Source of the DNA: DASPKT01 sp035626475
GTDB lineage: Bacteria; Pseudomonadota; Alphaproteobacteria; Azospirillales; Azospirillaceae
Assembly: GCA_035626475.1 (NCBI GenBank)
Contig: DASPNP010000021.1
Location: 1 to 64,000, forward strand
Direction: 5' to 3'
DNA length: 64,000 nt
The notes below the pieces were generated by a model. It was given only the letters and a program-made list of their open reading frames with translations. It had not been told where the DNA came from and made no database searches. Position 1 is the first letter of the stretch; every line of letters starts with the position of its first letter. Below are positions 16,028 to 26,644 of the stretch, piece after piece. The translations under genes were made by a program, and so were the position numbers.

Positions 16028-17107
16028 ATGTCGTCTGCACCACTCCGTCTGGTTGAGACTCCCATGGATAAGCAGAAAGCCCTCGACGCCGCGCTCGGCC
16101 AGATCGAACGCGCGTTCGGCAAGGGTTCCATCATGAAGCTGGGCGCGCGCACCGCCGCCCAGGGCGAGGTGGAGGCCATCTCCACCGGCTCCCTGGGGCT
16201 GGACATCGCGCTCGGCATCGGCGGCCTGCCGAAGGGCCGCATCATCGAGATCTACGGGCCGGAGAGCTCGGGCAAGACGACGCTGGCGCTGCACGCCATC
16301 GCCGAGGCGCAGAAGGCCGGCGGCACCTGCGCCTTCGTCGACGCGGAGCACGCGCTCGATCCCGGCTACGCCCGCAAGCTGGGCGTCGATGTGGACGAGC
16401 TGCTGATCTCGCAGCCCGACGCCGGCGAGCAGGCGCTCGAGATCGCCGACACGCTGGTGCGCTCCGGCGCCATCGACGTGCTGGTCATCGACTCGGTCGC
16501 GGCGCTGGTGCCGCGGGCGGAGCTCGAGGGCGAGATGGGCGACAGCCATGTCGGCCTGCACGCCCGCCTGATGAGCCAGGCGCTCCGCAAGCTGACCTCG
16601 ACCATCTCCAAGTCGAACACCCTGGTGATCTTCATCAACCAGATCCGCCTGAAGATCGGCGTGATGTTCGGCAACCCGGAGACGACCACGGGCGGCAACG
16701 CGCTGAAGTTCTACGCCTCCATCCGTCTGGACATCCGCCGCATCGGCGCGATCAAGGACAAGGACCTGGTCGTGGGCAACCAGACCCGCGTCAAGGTGGT
16801 GAAGAACAAGATGGCCCCGCCGTTCCGCGTGGTCGAGTTCGACATCATGTACGGCGAGGGCGTGTCCAAGGTGGGCGAGCTGCTCGATTTGGGCATCCAG
16901 GCCGGCGTGGTGGAGAAGTCGGGCGCCTGGTTCTCCTACGAGGGCCAGCGCATCGGCCAGGGCCGCGAGAACGCCAAGACGTTCCTGCGCACCAACACCG
17001 AGATCGCCAAGGCGATCGAGGCCAAGGTGCGCTCGAACGCCGGCCTCGTCGCCACCGCCATGATGGGCACCCCCGAGGCCGACGGCGACGCCGACAGCCC
17101 GGAGTGA
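16028..17107 (+). CDS. recA: Recombinase RecA
   Basis: A 359-residue RecA: Walker A GPESSGKTT, the QPDAGEQALEIADTLVRSG and IDSVAALVPRAELEGEMGD segments, loop L2 with the NQIRLKIGVMFGNPETTTGGNALKFYAS run, and an acidic C-terminus. It catalyses strand exchange and LexA autocleavage. The ATG at 16028 follows AAGGAAGGGG; a second ATG at 16064 (MDKQKALDAAL) is the start used by shorter homologues. A strong terminator follows. alaS, its common neighbour in alphaproteobacteria, is 1.7 kb downstream. Confidence 0.98.
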   Translation: MSSAPLRLVETPMDKQKALDAALGQIERAFGKGSIMKLGARTAAQGEVEAISTGSLGLDIALGIGGLPKGRIIEIYGPESSGKTTLALHAIAEAQKAGGTCAFVDAEHALDPGYARKLGVDVDELLISQPDAGEQALEIADTLVRSGAIDVLVIDSVAALVPRAELEGEMGDSHVGLHARLMSQALRKLTSTISKSNTLVIFINQIRLKIGVMFGNPETTTGGNALKFYASIRLDIRRIGAIKDKDLVVGNQTRVKVVKNKMAPPFRVVEFDIMYGEGVSKVGELLDLGIQAGVVEKSGAWFSYEGQRIGQGRENAKTFLRTNTEIAKAIEAKVRSNAGLVATAMMGTPEADGDADSPE

Positions 17108-17136
17108 GAAGTCCCGCCTCAAGGCGGTTCAGGGAA

Positions 17137-17165
17137 GGGCGGCTCCTCCGGGAGCCGCCCTTTTT
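17137..17165 (+). terminator. Rho-independent terminator of recA
   Basis: A perfect ten-base-pair stem GGGCGGCTCC / GGAGCCGCCC with a TCCG loop, directly followed by five T. Confidence 0.95.
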
Positions 17166-17220
17166 CTTTGCCGTCCTTCTCCTCTGGAGGGGCTTTGGAA
17201 AATCGCAAGGTCGGTGCTTT

Positions 17221-17351
17221 TCCCCTCTCCCAGGGGGAGAGGATCAGGGTGAGGGGGTAAGAGGGTAGGGGAAGAGCGCTTCATCGAAGCCGGCGGATTG
17301 CTCCGCGATCCCACACCCACTCTTCCTGTCCTCTCCCCCTGGGAGAGGGGA
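17221..17351. repeat. Palindromic intergenic element, family C, copy 1
   Basis: The left arm TCCCCTCTCCCAGGGGGAGA (from 17221) is matched in inverse by TCTCCCCCTGGGAGAGGGGA ending at 17351. Each arm is itself a small hairpin (CTCTCCC...GGGAGAG). Two longer relatives occur at 22651 and 33007. This occupies part of the 552-base gap between recA and the next gene. Confidence 0.75.
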
Positions 17352-17465
17352 CGGCAACTCCGCCTGGATGGCGGTTCGTTGGGCGCGGAGTTCCGATAAA
17401 CCCCCGCAAGCGGAGCTGGATACGGGCGTTGCTCCAGTCGCATGTGCCTCCTGTGACACCCGTCA

Positions 17466-17537
17466 CAATATCCATAACGAATATTGCCCGGTTTCACGTT
17501 GCATTTCCTTTGTTTCACTTTATTTTCCGAAGTGAAA
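17466..17537. promoter_or_regulatory. AT-rich promoter region with two inverted repeats
   Basis: An AT-rich island before the secreted hydrolase gene carries CAATAT-N9-ATATTG (17466-17486) and TTTCACTT-N9-AAGTGAAA (17513-17537). Both are perfect and both have nine-base spacers, which suggests operators for dimeric regulators. The regulator is not identifiable. Confidence 0.4.
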
Positions 17538-17659
17538 TGACTTTTCTTCTGTGACCGTTTGGAATATTCACCACCCCGGGAAGACGGCGGGAGTGGCCGC
17601 CGTCCGCCGGATACCGCAGCGGGCCCCCGGGCGCCCGCACGGACATCAGAGGGGTCTCG

Positions 17660-18574
17660 ATGTTCAACACCCGACTCTTCATCGCCGCCGCCGCCACCTG
17701 GGCGGTCGCGGCCATCGCACTGGGCGCCTCGGTCGCCGGCGCGCAGACCTACACGGCCACGCCCTACGAGGTGGCCTTTCCCAGCATGGACGGCACCACC
17801 CAGCTGAACGGCTTCGTCTGGCGCCCCGAGGGCGACGGCCCGTTCCCGGCGGTGGTCATGATGCATGGCTGCGGCGGCGCCTACCGGGGCGGCATGACCG
17901 CCGCCGCGCCGAAGGTGCCGAACATCCACCGCCAGTTCCGCGAGTGGGGCGACATGCTGGTCGCCAACGGCTACGCGGCGGTGCTGGTCGACAGCTTCGG
18001 CTCGCGCGGCCACTGGAACGGCGTCTGCTCCATCCCCTGGTCGCAGCGCACCGGCACTGGCCTGGACGAGGTCCGCCGCCGCCCGCTGGACGCCTTCGGC
18101 GGGCTGAAGCACCTGAAGGACTACGCGCTGACCTACCGGATCGCCACCGACAGGGTGGGCCTGGTCGGCTGGTCCAACGGCGCCAGCGCCGTCATGTCGG
18201 TGGTGGCGGAAACCGGCCCGCAGGTCTGGCACGCCAACGTGCTGTCCAGCTTCCCCGGCCTGGTCGGCGGCTTCAAGGCGGCGGTGGCGGAATATCCGGG
18301 CTGCGGCCTAGCCGGCGCCTACAACTCCACCTACTTCGCCATGGTGCCGCTGGAGCTTTATGTCGGCACCGCCGACGAGACCACGCCGCCGGCCAGCTGC
18401 TACAGCCGCCAGCAGACGCACAACTGGTTCGCCACCGCGCGCAACCTGCCCAAGACCTACAATATCACCGCGTTCGAGGGCGCCGAGCACAGCTTCGACC
18501 TGTATGCCGGCACCCCGCGCGACACGGCCCGGGCCGGCGCCCTCGCCCTGTTCGCGGCCAAGCTGAAGCAGTAG
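17660..18574 (+). CDS. Secreted dienelactone-hydrolase-family alpha/beta hydrolase
   Basis: A 304-residue protein with a signal peptide (hydrophobic to about residue 29, ending AGAQT) and an alpha/beta-hydrolase fold: the oxyanion motif VVMMHGCGG, the nucleophile in GWSNGAS, Asp in ELYVGTADETTPP and His in EGAEHSFD. Dienelactone-hydrolase relatives cleave esters or lactones; the natural substrate is unknown. It stands alone between recA and alaS behind an AT-rich, palindrome-containing promoter region. An imperfect GC hairpin with pyrimidine tail (about 18603-18656) may terminate it. Confidence 0.8.
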   Translation: MFNTRLFIAAAATWAVAAIALGASVAGAQTYTATPYEVAFPSMDGTTQLNGFVWRPEGDGPFPAVVMMHGCGGAYRGGMTAAAPKVPNIHRQFREWGDMLVANGYAAVLVDSFGSRGHWNGVCSIPWSQRTGTGLDEVRRRPLDAFGGLKHLKDYALTYRIATDRVGLVGWSNGASAVMSVVAETGPQVWHANVLSSFPGLVGGFKAAVAEYPGCGLAGAYNSTYFAMVPLELYVGTADETTPPASCYSRQQTHNWFATARNLPKTYNITAFEGAEHSFDLYAGTPRDTARAGALALFAAKLKQ

Positions 18575-18772
18575 CCGCCCGCCGGAGCCATCCGGAGCGG
18601 GCGAGGGGCGGGCCACGGTCTCTGCGGAGGCCGGGACCCGCCCTCTTCCTTTGCACAAGACCCGTGCCGTCCCCCGGCATGGACAGGCCCCATATCGTCA
18701 CGGTACAACCCGTCTCCTCCCGCAGCGCGGCACGCGAGGCGGGACCTGTTGCGACTCCAGCCGGGCCGAGCC

Positions 18773-21451
<2,679 letters not shown>

Positions 21452-21461
21452 CCTCACTCCT

Positions 21462-21710
21462 CGTCATCCCGGCGAAAGCCGGGACCCAGGGGTTGCAGCG
21501 GGATGCGGCTGAAGCAGCACTCGTGTGGTTCGTAGGTCGCATGGAGCCGCAGGCGCAATGCGACACACCGGCTGGGACATGTCGCATTACGGCTTCGCCT
21601 CCATGCGACCTACGGGTGCTGCATCGGCCGTATCCTGCTGCAACCCCTGGGTCCCGGCCGGAGCCTGTCCTCGGACGGGCCTCCGGCCCGATCCGGGGGC
21701 CGGGGTGACG
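21462..21710. repeat. Palindromic intergenic element, family A, copy 1, interrupted by a B element
   Basis: The left arm CGTCATCCCGGCGAAAGCCG plus GGACCCAGGGGTTGCAG (21462-21499) is mirrored by CTGCAACCCCTGGGTCCCGG (from 21638) and a diverged end GGGGTGACG (to 21710). Between the arms sits a complete B element (21532-21616). The whole 341-base gap between alaS and the MoxR gene consists of this composite; no gene was seen. Confidence 0.8.
21532..21616. repeat. Palindromic intergenic element, family B, copy 1, nested in an A element
   Basis: The arms are GTAGGTCGCATGGAGCCGCA and, inverted, CGCCTCCATGCGACCTAC, with CAATGCGAC / GTCGCATT further inside. Other copies are at 33757 and 42974, with a half copy at 22881. 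Confidence 0.8.
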
Positions 21711-21792
21711 GTTGAGGGATTGCACGACGTTGGAGAACCATGCGACCGGTTCTCCAACAGGCCCTAAGGGCCCGAACTGAAGGATTCGGCGG

Positions 21793-22644
21793 ATGGCGCG
21801 TTTCGAAGGCACCAAGGACTACGTCGCGACGGACGATCTGCGGGTGGCGGTGAACGCCGCCATCACGCTGCAGCGGCCGCTGCTGGTGAAGGGCGAGCCC
21901 GGCACCGGCAAGACCGTGCTGGCCCAGGAGATCGCCGGCGCGCTGGGCAAGCCGCTGCTGTCCTGGCACATCAAGTCGACGACCAAGGCGCAGCAGGGCC
22001 TGTACGAGTACGACGCCGTCAGCCGGCTGCGCGACAGCCAGCTGGGCGACGACCGCGTCCACGACATCCGCAACTACATCCGCAAGGGCAAGCTGTGGGA
22101 GGCCTTCGCGGCTGAGGACCCGCCGGTGCTGCTGATCGACGAGATCGACAAGGCCGACATCGAGTTCCCCAACGATCTGCTGCAGGAACTCGACCGGATG
22201 GAATTCTTCGTCTACGAGACGGGGGAGACCATCAAGGCGCGGCAGCGCCCGGTCGTCATCATCACCAGCAACAACGAGAAGGAGCTGCCGGACGCCTTCC
22301 TGCGCCGCTGCTTCTTCCACTACATCCGCTTCCCCGACGCCGACACCATGGCGAAGATCGTGGAGGTGCATTTCCCCGACCTGAAGCAGGAGCTGCTGCG
22401 CGACGCGCTGACCCTGTTCTACGAGGTTCGCGAGGTGCCGGGCCTGAAGAAAAAGCCTTCCACGTCGGAGCTGCTGGACTGGATCCGGCTGCTGATGGTG
22501 GAAGACGTGGCGCCCGAGGTGCTGCGCCAGCGCGACCCCAAGAAGCTGATCCCGCCGCTGCACGGTGCGCTCCTGAAGAACGAGCAGGACGTGCACCTGT
22601 TCGAGCGCCTAGCCTTCCTGGCCCGGCGGCAGCAGGGGCAGTAG
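21793..22644 (+). CDS. MoxR-family AAA+ ATPase
   Basis: A 283-residue AAA+ protein with Walker A GEPGTGKT (about residues 37-44), Walker B VLLIDEIDK, sensor 1 VIITSNNEKELPDAFLRRC, and the MoxR-type C-terminal lid. MoxR ATPases act as chaperones with a VWA-domain partner, usually encoded next door, and mature metal enzymes or stress complexes. Here the likely partner (29335-30525) is 6.7 kb downstream, separated by unrelated genes and repeats. Confidence 0.9.
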   Translation: MARFEGTKDYVATDDLRVAVNAAITLQRPLLVKGEPGTGKTVLAQEIAGALGKPLLSWHIKSTTKAQQGLYEYDAVSRLRDSQLGDDRVHDIRNYIRKGKLWEAFAAEDPPVLLIDEIDKADIEFPNDLLQELDRMEFFVYETGETIKARQRPVVIITSNNEKELPDAFLRRCFFHYIRFPDADTMAKIVEVHFPDLKQELLRDALTLFYEVREVPGLKKKPSTSELLDWIRLLMVEDVAPEVLRQRDPKKLIPPLHGALLKNEQDVHLFERLAFLARRQQGQ

Positions 22645-22650
22645 GACATC

Positions 22651-22846
22651 ATCCCTCGCCCCTTGCGGGAGAGGGATGGGCCCCGCCGCGAAGCGGTGGG
22701 AGGGTGAGGGGGCGGCGGGCGCAGCCCGACGTTCTCAGCCGCTGTTCTTGGATCGCGCGTCGAGAACGCCCGCCTGCGGCGGTCGCCCCCTCATCCTCCC
22801 CAAGCAGGCTTGGGGCCCCATCCTTCTCCCGCAAGGGGAGAAGGAT
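22651..22846. repeat. Palindromic intergenic element, family C, copy 2
   Basis: Left half CATCCCTCGCCCCTTGCGGG then AGAGGGATGGGCCCC (22651-22686), right half GGGGCCCCATCCTTCTCCCG then CAAGGGGAGAAGG (to 22846), with GTGAGGGGGCGG / CCCCCTCAT inside. With the B half copy that follows, it fills the 288 bases between the MoxR and CPBP genes. Confidence 0.8.
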
Positions 22847-22880
22847 AAATGTCCGCAACCCGCGCCAATCTGCCGTCCAG

Positions 22881-22906
22881 CGGCTCCGCCTCCATGCGAC
22901 CTACGG
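22881..22906. repeat. Half copy of family B element
   Basis: CGGCTCCGCCTCCATGCGAC then CTACGG is one arm of the B element; no partner arm is nearby, so it is a remnant or a single-arm insertion. Confidence 0.7.
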
Positions 22907-22932
22907 GGCGCCCCCACCGGAACAACGACCCC

Positions 22933-23649
22933 ATGAACGGCCTGATCGGACTTCTCGGCACCCTCGCGCTGCTGCTGGCGGCGGGCGGGCTGATCGGCCT
23001 GCTGGACCGCCGGAACTTCTCGGGCCGGTGGCTGCTCGTGGCGGCGCTCATCGTCGCGGTCAACGACGCGCTCCTGACCAAATTCTACGGGTTGGTGCCC
23101 AACCTGCTGCCGGGCGCCGAGCTGAACTGGCAGGGCAAGCTGCTGGCCCTGGCCGCGACGCTGGCGATCGCGGCGCTGCCGATGTTCGGGTGGCACCGGG
23201 TGGGGCTGACGCTGGCCCAGGCGCCGGGAAGCGTCAGGGCCGCCATACCCGTCATGCTGGCCTATTGCGCCTTCATCGCGACGCTCGCCTCCCTGTTCCC
23301 GAACGATCCGCCGGGCATGGAGGACGTCGCCTTCCAGCTGAGCATGCCGGGGCTGGAGGAGGAGCCGTACTACCGCGGCATCCTGCTGCTGGCGCTGGAC
23401 CGGGCCTTCGCCGGGCGCGTGCGGTTCCTCGGCGTCGAGTGGGGCTGGGGCGCGGTCCTGTCCTGCATGCTCTTCGGTCTGGCGCACGCCTTCGGCTATT
23501 CGGCCGGCGGCTTCTCCCTCGACCCGCTGACCATGGCGCTGACGGCGATCCCCTCCTTCCTCGTCGTCTGGCTGCGGCTGCGGACCGGGAGCCTGCTGCT
23601 CCCGATCCTCCTGCACAATGTCGGCAACACCATCTTCGTATTTCTCTGA
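22933..23649 (+). CDS. CPBP-family intramembrane glutamic protease
   Basis: A 238-residue polytopic membrane protein carrying all CPBP (CAAX protease/bacteriocin-processing) motifs: EEPYYR (EExxxR), FGLAH (FxxxH) and HNVGN (HxxxN), in the right order. Start at ATG 22933, just after the B half repeat; the open frame upstream reads through the repeat and is not protein-like. Members process prenylated or membrane proteins, or act in immunity and stress control; the substrate is unknown. It is convergent with the catalase gene. Confidence 0.85.
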   Translation: MNGLIGLLGTLALLLAAGGLIGLLDRRNFSGRWLLVAALIVAVNDALLTKFYGLVPNLLPGAELNWQGKLLALAATLAIAALPMFGWHRVGLTLAQAPGSVRAAIPVMLAYCAFIATLASLFPNDPPGMEDVAFQLSMPGLEEEPYYRGILLLALDRAFAGRVRFLGVEWGWGAVLSCMLFGLAHAFGYSAGGFSLDPLTMALTAIPSFLVVWLRLRTGSLLLPILLHNVGNTIFVFL

Positions 23650-23688
23650 AGCGGGCCCGGCCCACACCGGCCGCGCCCGTTCAGACAC

Positions 23689-25200
23689 TCACTCCGCCGC
23701 GTGGCGCTTGCCGGTCAGCCCCAGCCCGTCGGCCACGCGCCGCCCGTATTCCGGGTCGGCCTGGGTGAAGTGGTGGACCATCTTCTCGCGGATCACCGGG
23801 TCGCACTGCGACAGGGCGCCGACGAGGTTGGAGACCAGCTCGTCGCGTTCGGCATCCGAGAAGGCACGCCAGCGCTCGCCGGCCTGCTTGAAGTTGCAGG
23901 GGCGCGACAGCGGCTGGCGGCCGACGGTTCCCTGCACGAAGGGGCGGGGCGGCGGGCCCTGCCGTTCCTGCTGGCGCAGGCCGTTGCGGGTGCTGGGCTC
24001 GTAGTTCACATGCGGGTCGGCGCCCTGTTCGGCGCCGTCGACATGGAAGCTCATCTGCCCGCCGCGCTGGTTGGTGGCGAAGGGGCAGCGCGGCGCGTTG
24101 ATGGGCAGCTGCAGGTAGTTCGGCCCCACCCGGTAGCGCTGCGTGTCGGAGTAGGCGAAGGTCCGGCCCTGCAGCAGCTTGTCGTCGGAGAAGTCGATGC
24201 CGTCGACCAGCACGCCGGTGCCGAAGGCCACCTGCTCCACCTCGTTGTGATAGTCGACCGGGTTGCGGTCCAGCACCACCCGGCCGACCGGGCGCAGCGG
24301 GAACCGGTCCTCGGGCCACAGCTTGGTCGGGTCCAGCGGGTCCCAGTCCAGCTCGGGATGCTCATGGTCCTCCATGACCTGGATCGCCATCTCCCACTCC
24401 GGGAAGTCGCCGCGCTCGATCGCCTGGTACAGGTCCTGGGTGGCGTGGTTGAAGTTGGTGGCCTGGATGGCGTTCGCCTCCTGCTGGGTGAGGTTGCGGA
24501 TGCCCTGCCTCGGCTGGAAATGGAATTTCACCAGCACCGTCCCGCCCTCGGCGTTCACCAGCTTGTAGGTGTTGACGCCGGAGCCCTGCATCGCGCGATA
24601 GCTCGCCGGAATGCCCCAGGGGCTGAAGAGCCAGGTGACCATGTGGGTCGATTCCGGCGTCATGCTCAGGAAGTCGAACAGCCGATTGGGGTCCTGGATG
24701 TTGGTGATCGGGTCCGGCTTGAAGGCGTGGACCAGGTCCGGGAACTTCATCGGGTCGCGGATGAAGAAGACCTTCAGGTTGTTGCCCACCAGGTCCCAGT
24801 TGCCGTCCTCGGTATAGAACTTGATGGCGAAGCCCCGGGGATCGCGCAGCGTCTCCGGGCTGTGGCCGCCATGGATGACGGTGGAGAAGCGGATGAAGAC
24901 CGGTGTGCGGGTGCCCTTGCGGAAGACCTTCGCACGGGTGAAGGTCTCCACCGGATCGTCGCCGGCCGTGCCGTAGGGCTCGAACCAGCCATGGGCGGCG
25001 GCGCCGCGGGCGTGGACCACCCGCTCCGGGATGCGCTCCCGGTCGAAATGGGTGATCTTCTCCAGGAACTGGTAGTCCTCCAGCACCAGCGGCCCGCGGT
25101 CGCTCACGCTGCGGGTGTTCTGGTTGTCGTAAACCGGGTGACCCTGCCGGGTGGTCAGCCCCGGGCCCATACCGCCGTTCCGGTTGCCCTGATCGGCCAT
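23689..25200 (-). CDS. Monofunctional haem catalase
   Basis: A 503-residue small-subunit catalase: distal His in VVHARGAAAHGWFE, Asn in GNNLKVFFIRDP, and the proximal haem Tyr in the RTFAYSDTQRYR motif, followed by NYLQLPINAPRCPF. It converts hydrogen peroxide to water and oxygen. Start at 25200 with GGAGGGAACGGCG upstream; the frame is open much further but that part is the antisense of egtB. No obvious signal peptide, so it acts in the cytoplasm. It is divergent from egtB-egtD. Confidence 0.95.
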   Translation of the reverse strand: MADQGNRNGGMGPGLTTRQGHPVYDNQNTRSVSDRGPLVLEDYQFLEKITHFDRERIPERVVHARGAAAHGWFEPYGTAGDDPVETFTRAKVFRKGTRTPVFIRFSTVIHGGHSPETLRDPRGFAIKFYTEDGNWDLVGNNLKVFFIRDPMKFPDLVHAFKPDPITNIQDPNRLFDFLSMTPESTHMVTWLFSPWGIPASYRAMQGSGVNTYKLVNAEGGTVLVKFHFQPRQGIRNLTQQEANAIQATNFNHATQDLYQAIERGDFPEWEMAIQVMEDHEHPELDWDPLDPTKLWPEDRFPLRPVGRVVLDRNPVDYHNEVEQVAFGTGVLVDGIDFSDDKLLQGRTFAYSDTQRYRVGPNYLQLPINAPRCPFATNQRGGQMSFHVDGAEQGADPHVNYEPSTRNGLRQQERQGPPPRPFVQGTVGRQPLSRPCNFKQAGERWRAFSDAERDELVSNLVGALSQCDPVIREKMVHHFTQADPEYGRRVADGLGLTGKRHAAE

Positions 25201-25313
25201 CGCCGTTCCCTCCGATTTTCTGGCGCTCGCGCGTGGGCGACTCAAACCGCGGGGAAAGCTGGGCGTTCCGGGCCAAATCGGTCGGGCCTTTCCGGTCGGG
25301 CTACTTCCTCCAT

Positions 25314-25356
25314 CGCAGGTCAAACCCGCCCTTCGGGGGTGCGTTTGTAACCTGCG
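25314..25356. promoter_or_regulatory. Long imperfect palindrome between catalase and egtB
   Basis: CGCAGGT (25314-25320) pairs with ACCTGCG (25350-25356), and CAAAC pairs with GTTTG inside, around a CCGCCCTTCGGGGG core. It lies 45 bases before the egtB start and 114 bases before the catalase start, so it may be an operator or leader hairpin for either gene. Confidence 0.45.
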
Positions 25357-25401
25357 CGGCCTACCTTCGTTGTGAGAGAGGGAAGAAAACGGAGGGGGAC
25401 C

Positions 25402-26640
25402 GTGCCCGACGGCATCAATCCCGTGCAGGAGACCGCCCGCCGACGGGCGCTCGCCGCACGATACGACCGGGTGCGCGCCCGCTCGCTGGCGCTGGCGGCG
25501 CCGCTGTCGCCGGAGGATGCGGGGGCGCAGAGCATGCCCGACGCCAGCCCGGTGAAGTGGCACCTGGCGCACACCACCTGGTTCTTCGAGACCTTCCTGC
25601 TGATCCCGCGCGCCGGTGCGGCGCCGGTGGACCCCGCCTACGTCTATCTCTTCAACTCCTACTACGAGGCGGTCGGGCCCCGGCACGAGCGGCCCAAGCG
25701 CGGCCTGCTGACCCGCCCGTCCCTGGCCGAGGTGCTGGAGTACCGGCGGCTTGTGGATGCGGCCATGCGGGACTGGCTGCCCGCGGCGGCGCCCGACGCG
25801 CTGGACCTGCTGGAGCTGGGCCTGAACCATGAGGAGCAGCACCAGGAGCTGATCCTCACCGACGTGAAGCATCTTCTGGCGCAGAACCCCACGCTGCCGG
25901 CCTATGCCGCGCCATCCGCCGGGGTCCGGGGGGAGGCGCCGCCATTGCGCTGGATCGCCCATGACGGCGGACTGGTGGAGATCGGCCATGGCGGCCCCGG
26001 CTTCGCCTTCGACAATGAGGGCCCTCGCCACAAGGTCTGGCTGGAGCCGTTCGAGATCGCGTCGCGGCCGGTCACGGCGGGCGAGTATCTGGCCTTCATC
26101 GCCGACGGCGGCTACCGCACGGCGGCACACTGGCTGTCCGATGGCTGGGCGGCGGTGAAGGCCGAGGGCTGGGAGGCGCCGCTCTACTGGCGCTGCGTCG
26201 ATGGTGCCTGGCGCCTCTTCACCCTGGAGGGCGAGCGCGCCGTCGACCCTAGCGAGCCTGTCTGCCATCTCAGCCACTACGAGGCCGACGCCTATGCCCG
26301 CTGGGCCGGCGCCCGGCTGCCGACCGAGGCGGAGTGGGAGGCGGTGGCCGCGAGCCATTGGAATGATCCCGCGCCCGCCCTGCACCCCGTGCCGGCCGAG
26401 GGCTTCCCCGCCGGAGTCTGGGAATGGACCGCGTCGGCCTACCTGCCGTACCCCGGCTTCCGCACGGCCGAGGGGGCGGTGGGGGAGTACAACGGCAAGT
26501 TCATGTCCGGCCAGATGGTGCTGCGCGGGGCGTCCTGCGCGACGCCGCCGGGGCATGCGCGGCCGACCTACCGCAACTTCTTCCCACCCGCCGCCCGCTG
26601 GCAGTTCAGCGGCCTCCGCCTCGCCCGCAGCCGGGAGTAA
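25402..26640 (+). CDS. egtB: Ergothioneine synthase EgtB (sulfoxide synthase)
   Basis: A 412-residue protein: an N-terminal DinB-type helical domain with the iron ligands (KWHLAHTTW and the HEEQHQE motif, H-x3-H-x-E), and a C-terminal formylglycine-enzyme-type domain (PVTAGEYLAFIADGGY, RLPTEAEWEA, WEWTASAYLPYPGF, VLRGASCATP, YRNFFPP). EgtB joins trimethylhistidine (hercynine) to a thiol donor using oxygen. The GTG at 25402 is chosen because GGAGGGGG lies five bases upstream; a GTG 30 bases earlier has no such site. egtD starts four bases after its stop. Confidence 0.95.
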   Translation: MPDGINPVQETARRRALAARYDRVRARSLALAAPLSPEDAGAQSMPDASPVKWHLAHTTWFFETFLLIPRAGAAPVDPAYVYLFNSYYEAVGPRHERPKRGLLTRPSLAEVLEYRRLVDAAMRDWLPAAAPDALDLLELGLNHEEQHQELILTDVKHLLAQNPTLPAYAAPSAGVRGEAPPLRWIAHDGGLVEIGHGGPGFAFDNEGPRHKVWLEPFEIASRPVTAGEYLAFIADGGYRTAAHWLSDGWAAVKAEGWEAPLYWRCVDGAWRLFTLEGERAVDPSEPVCHLSHYEADAYARWAGARLPTEAEWEAVAASHWNDPAPALHPVPAEGFPAGVWEWTASAYLPYPGFRTAEGAVGEYNGKFMSGQMVLRGASCATPPGHARPTYRNFFPPAARWQFSGLRLARSRE

Positions 26641-26644
26641 ACTG

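Noticed and set aside
13189..16245. A 1018-codon open frame on the - strand across cckA and into recA
   Set aside because: It runs through two conserved genes and the recA promoter region; low-complexity translation.
21493..21767. Short open frames inside the A/B repeat composite
   Set aside because: They translate palindromic repeat sequence; similar frames occur in the other repeat copies at 30550-30849 and 33067-33807.
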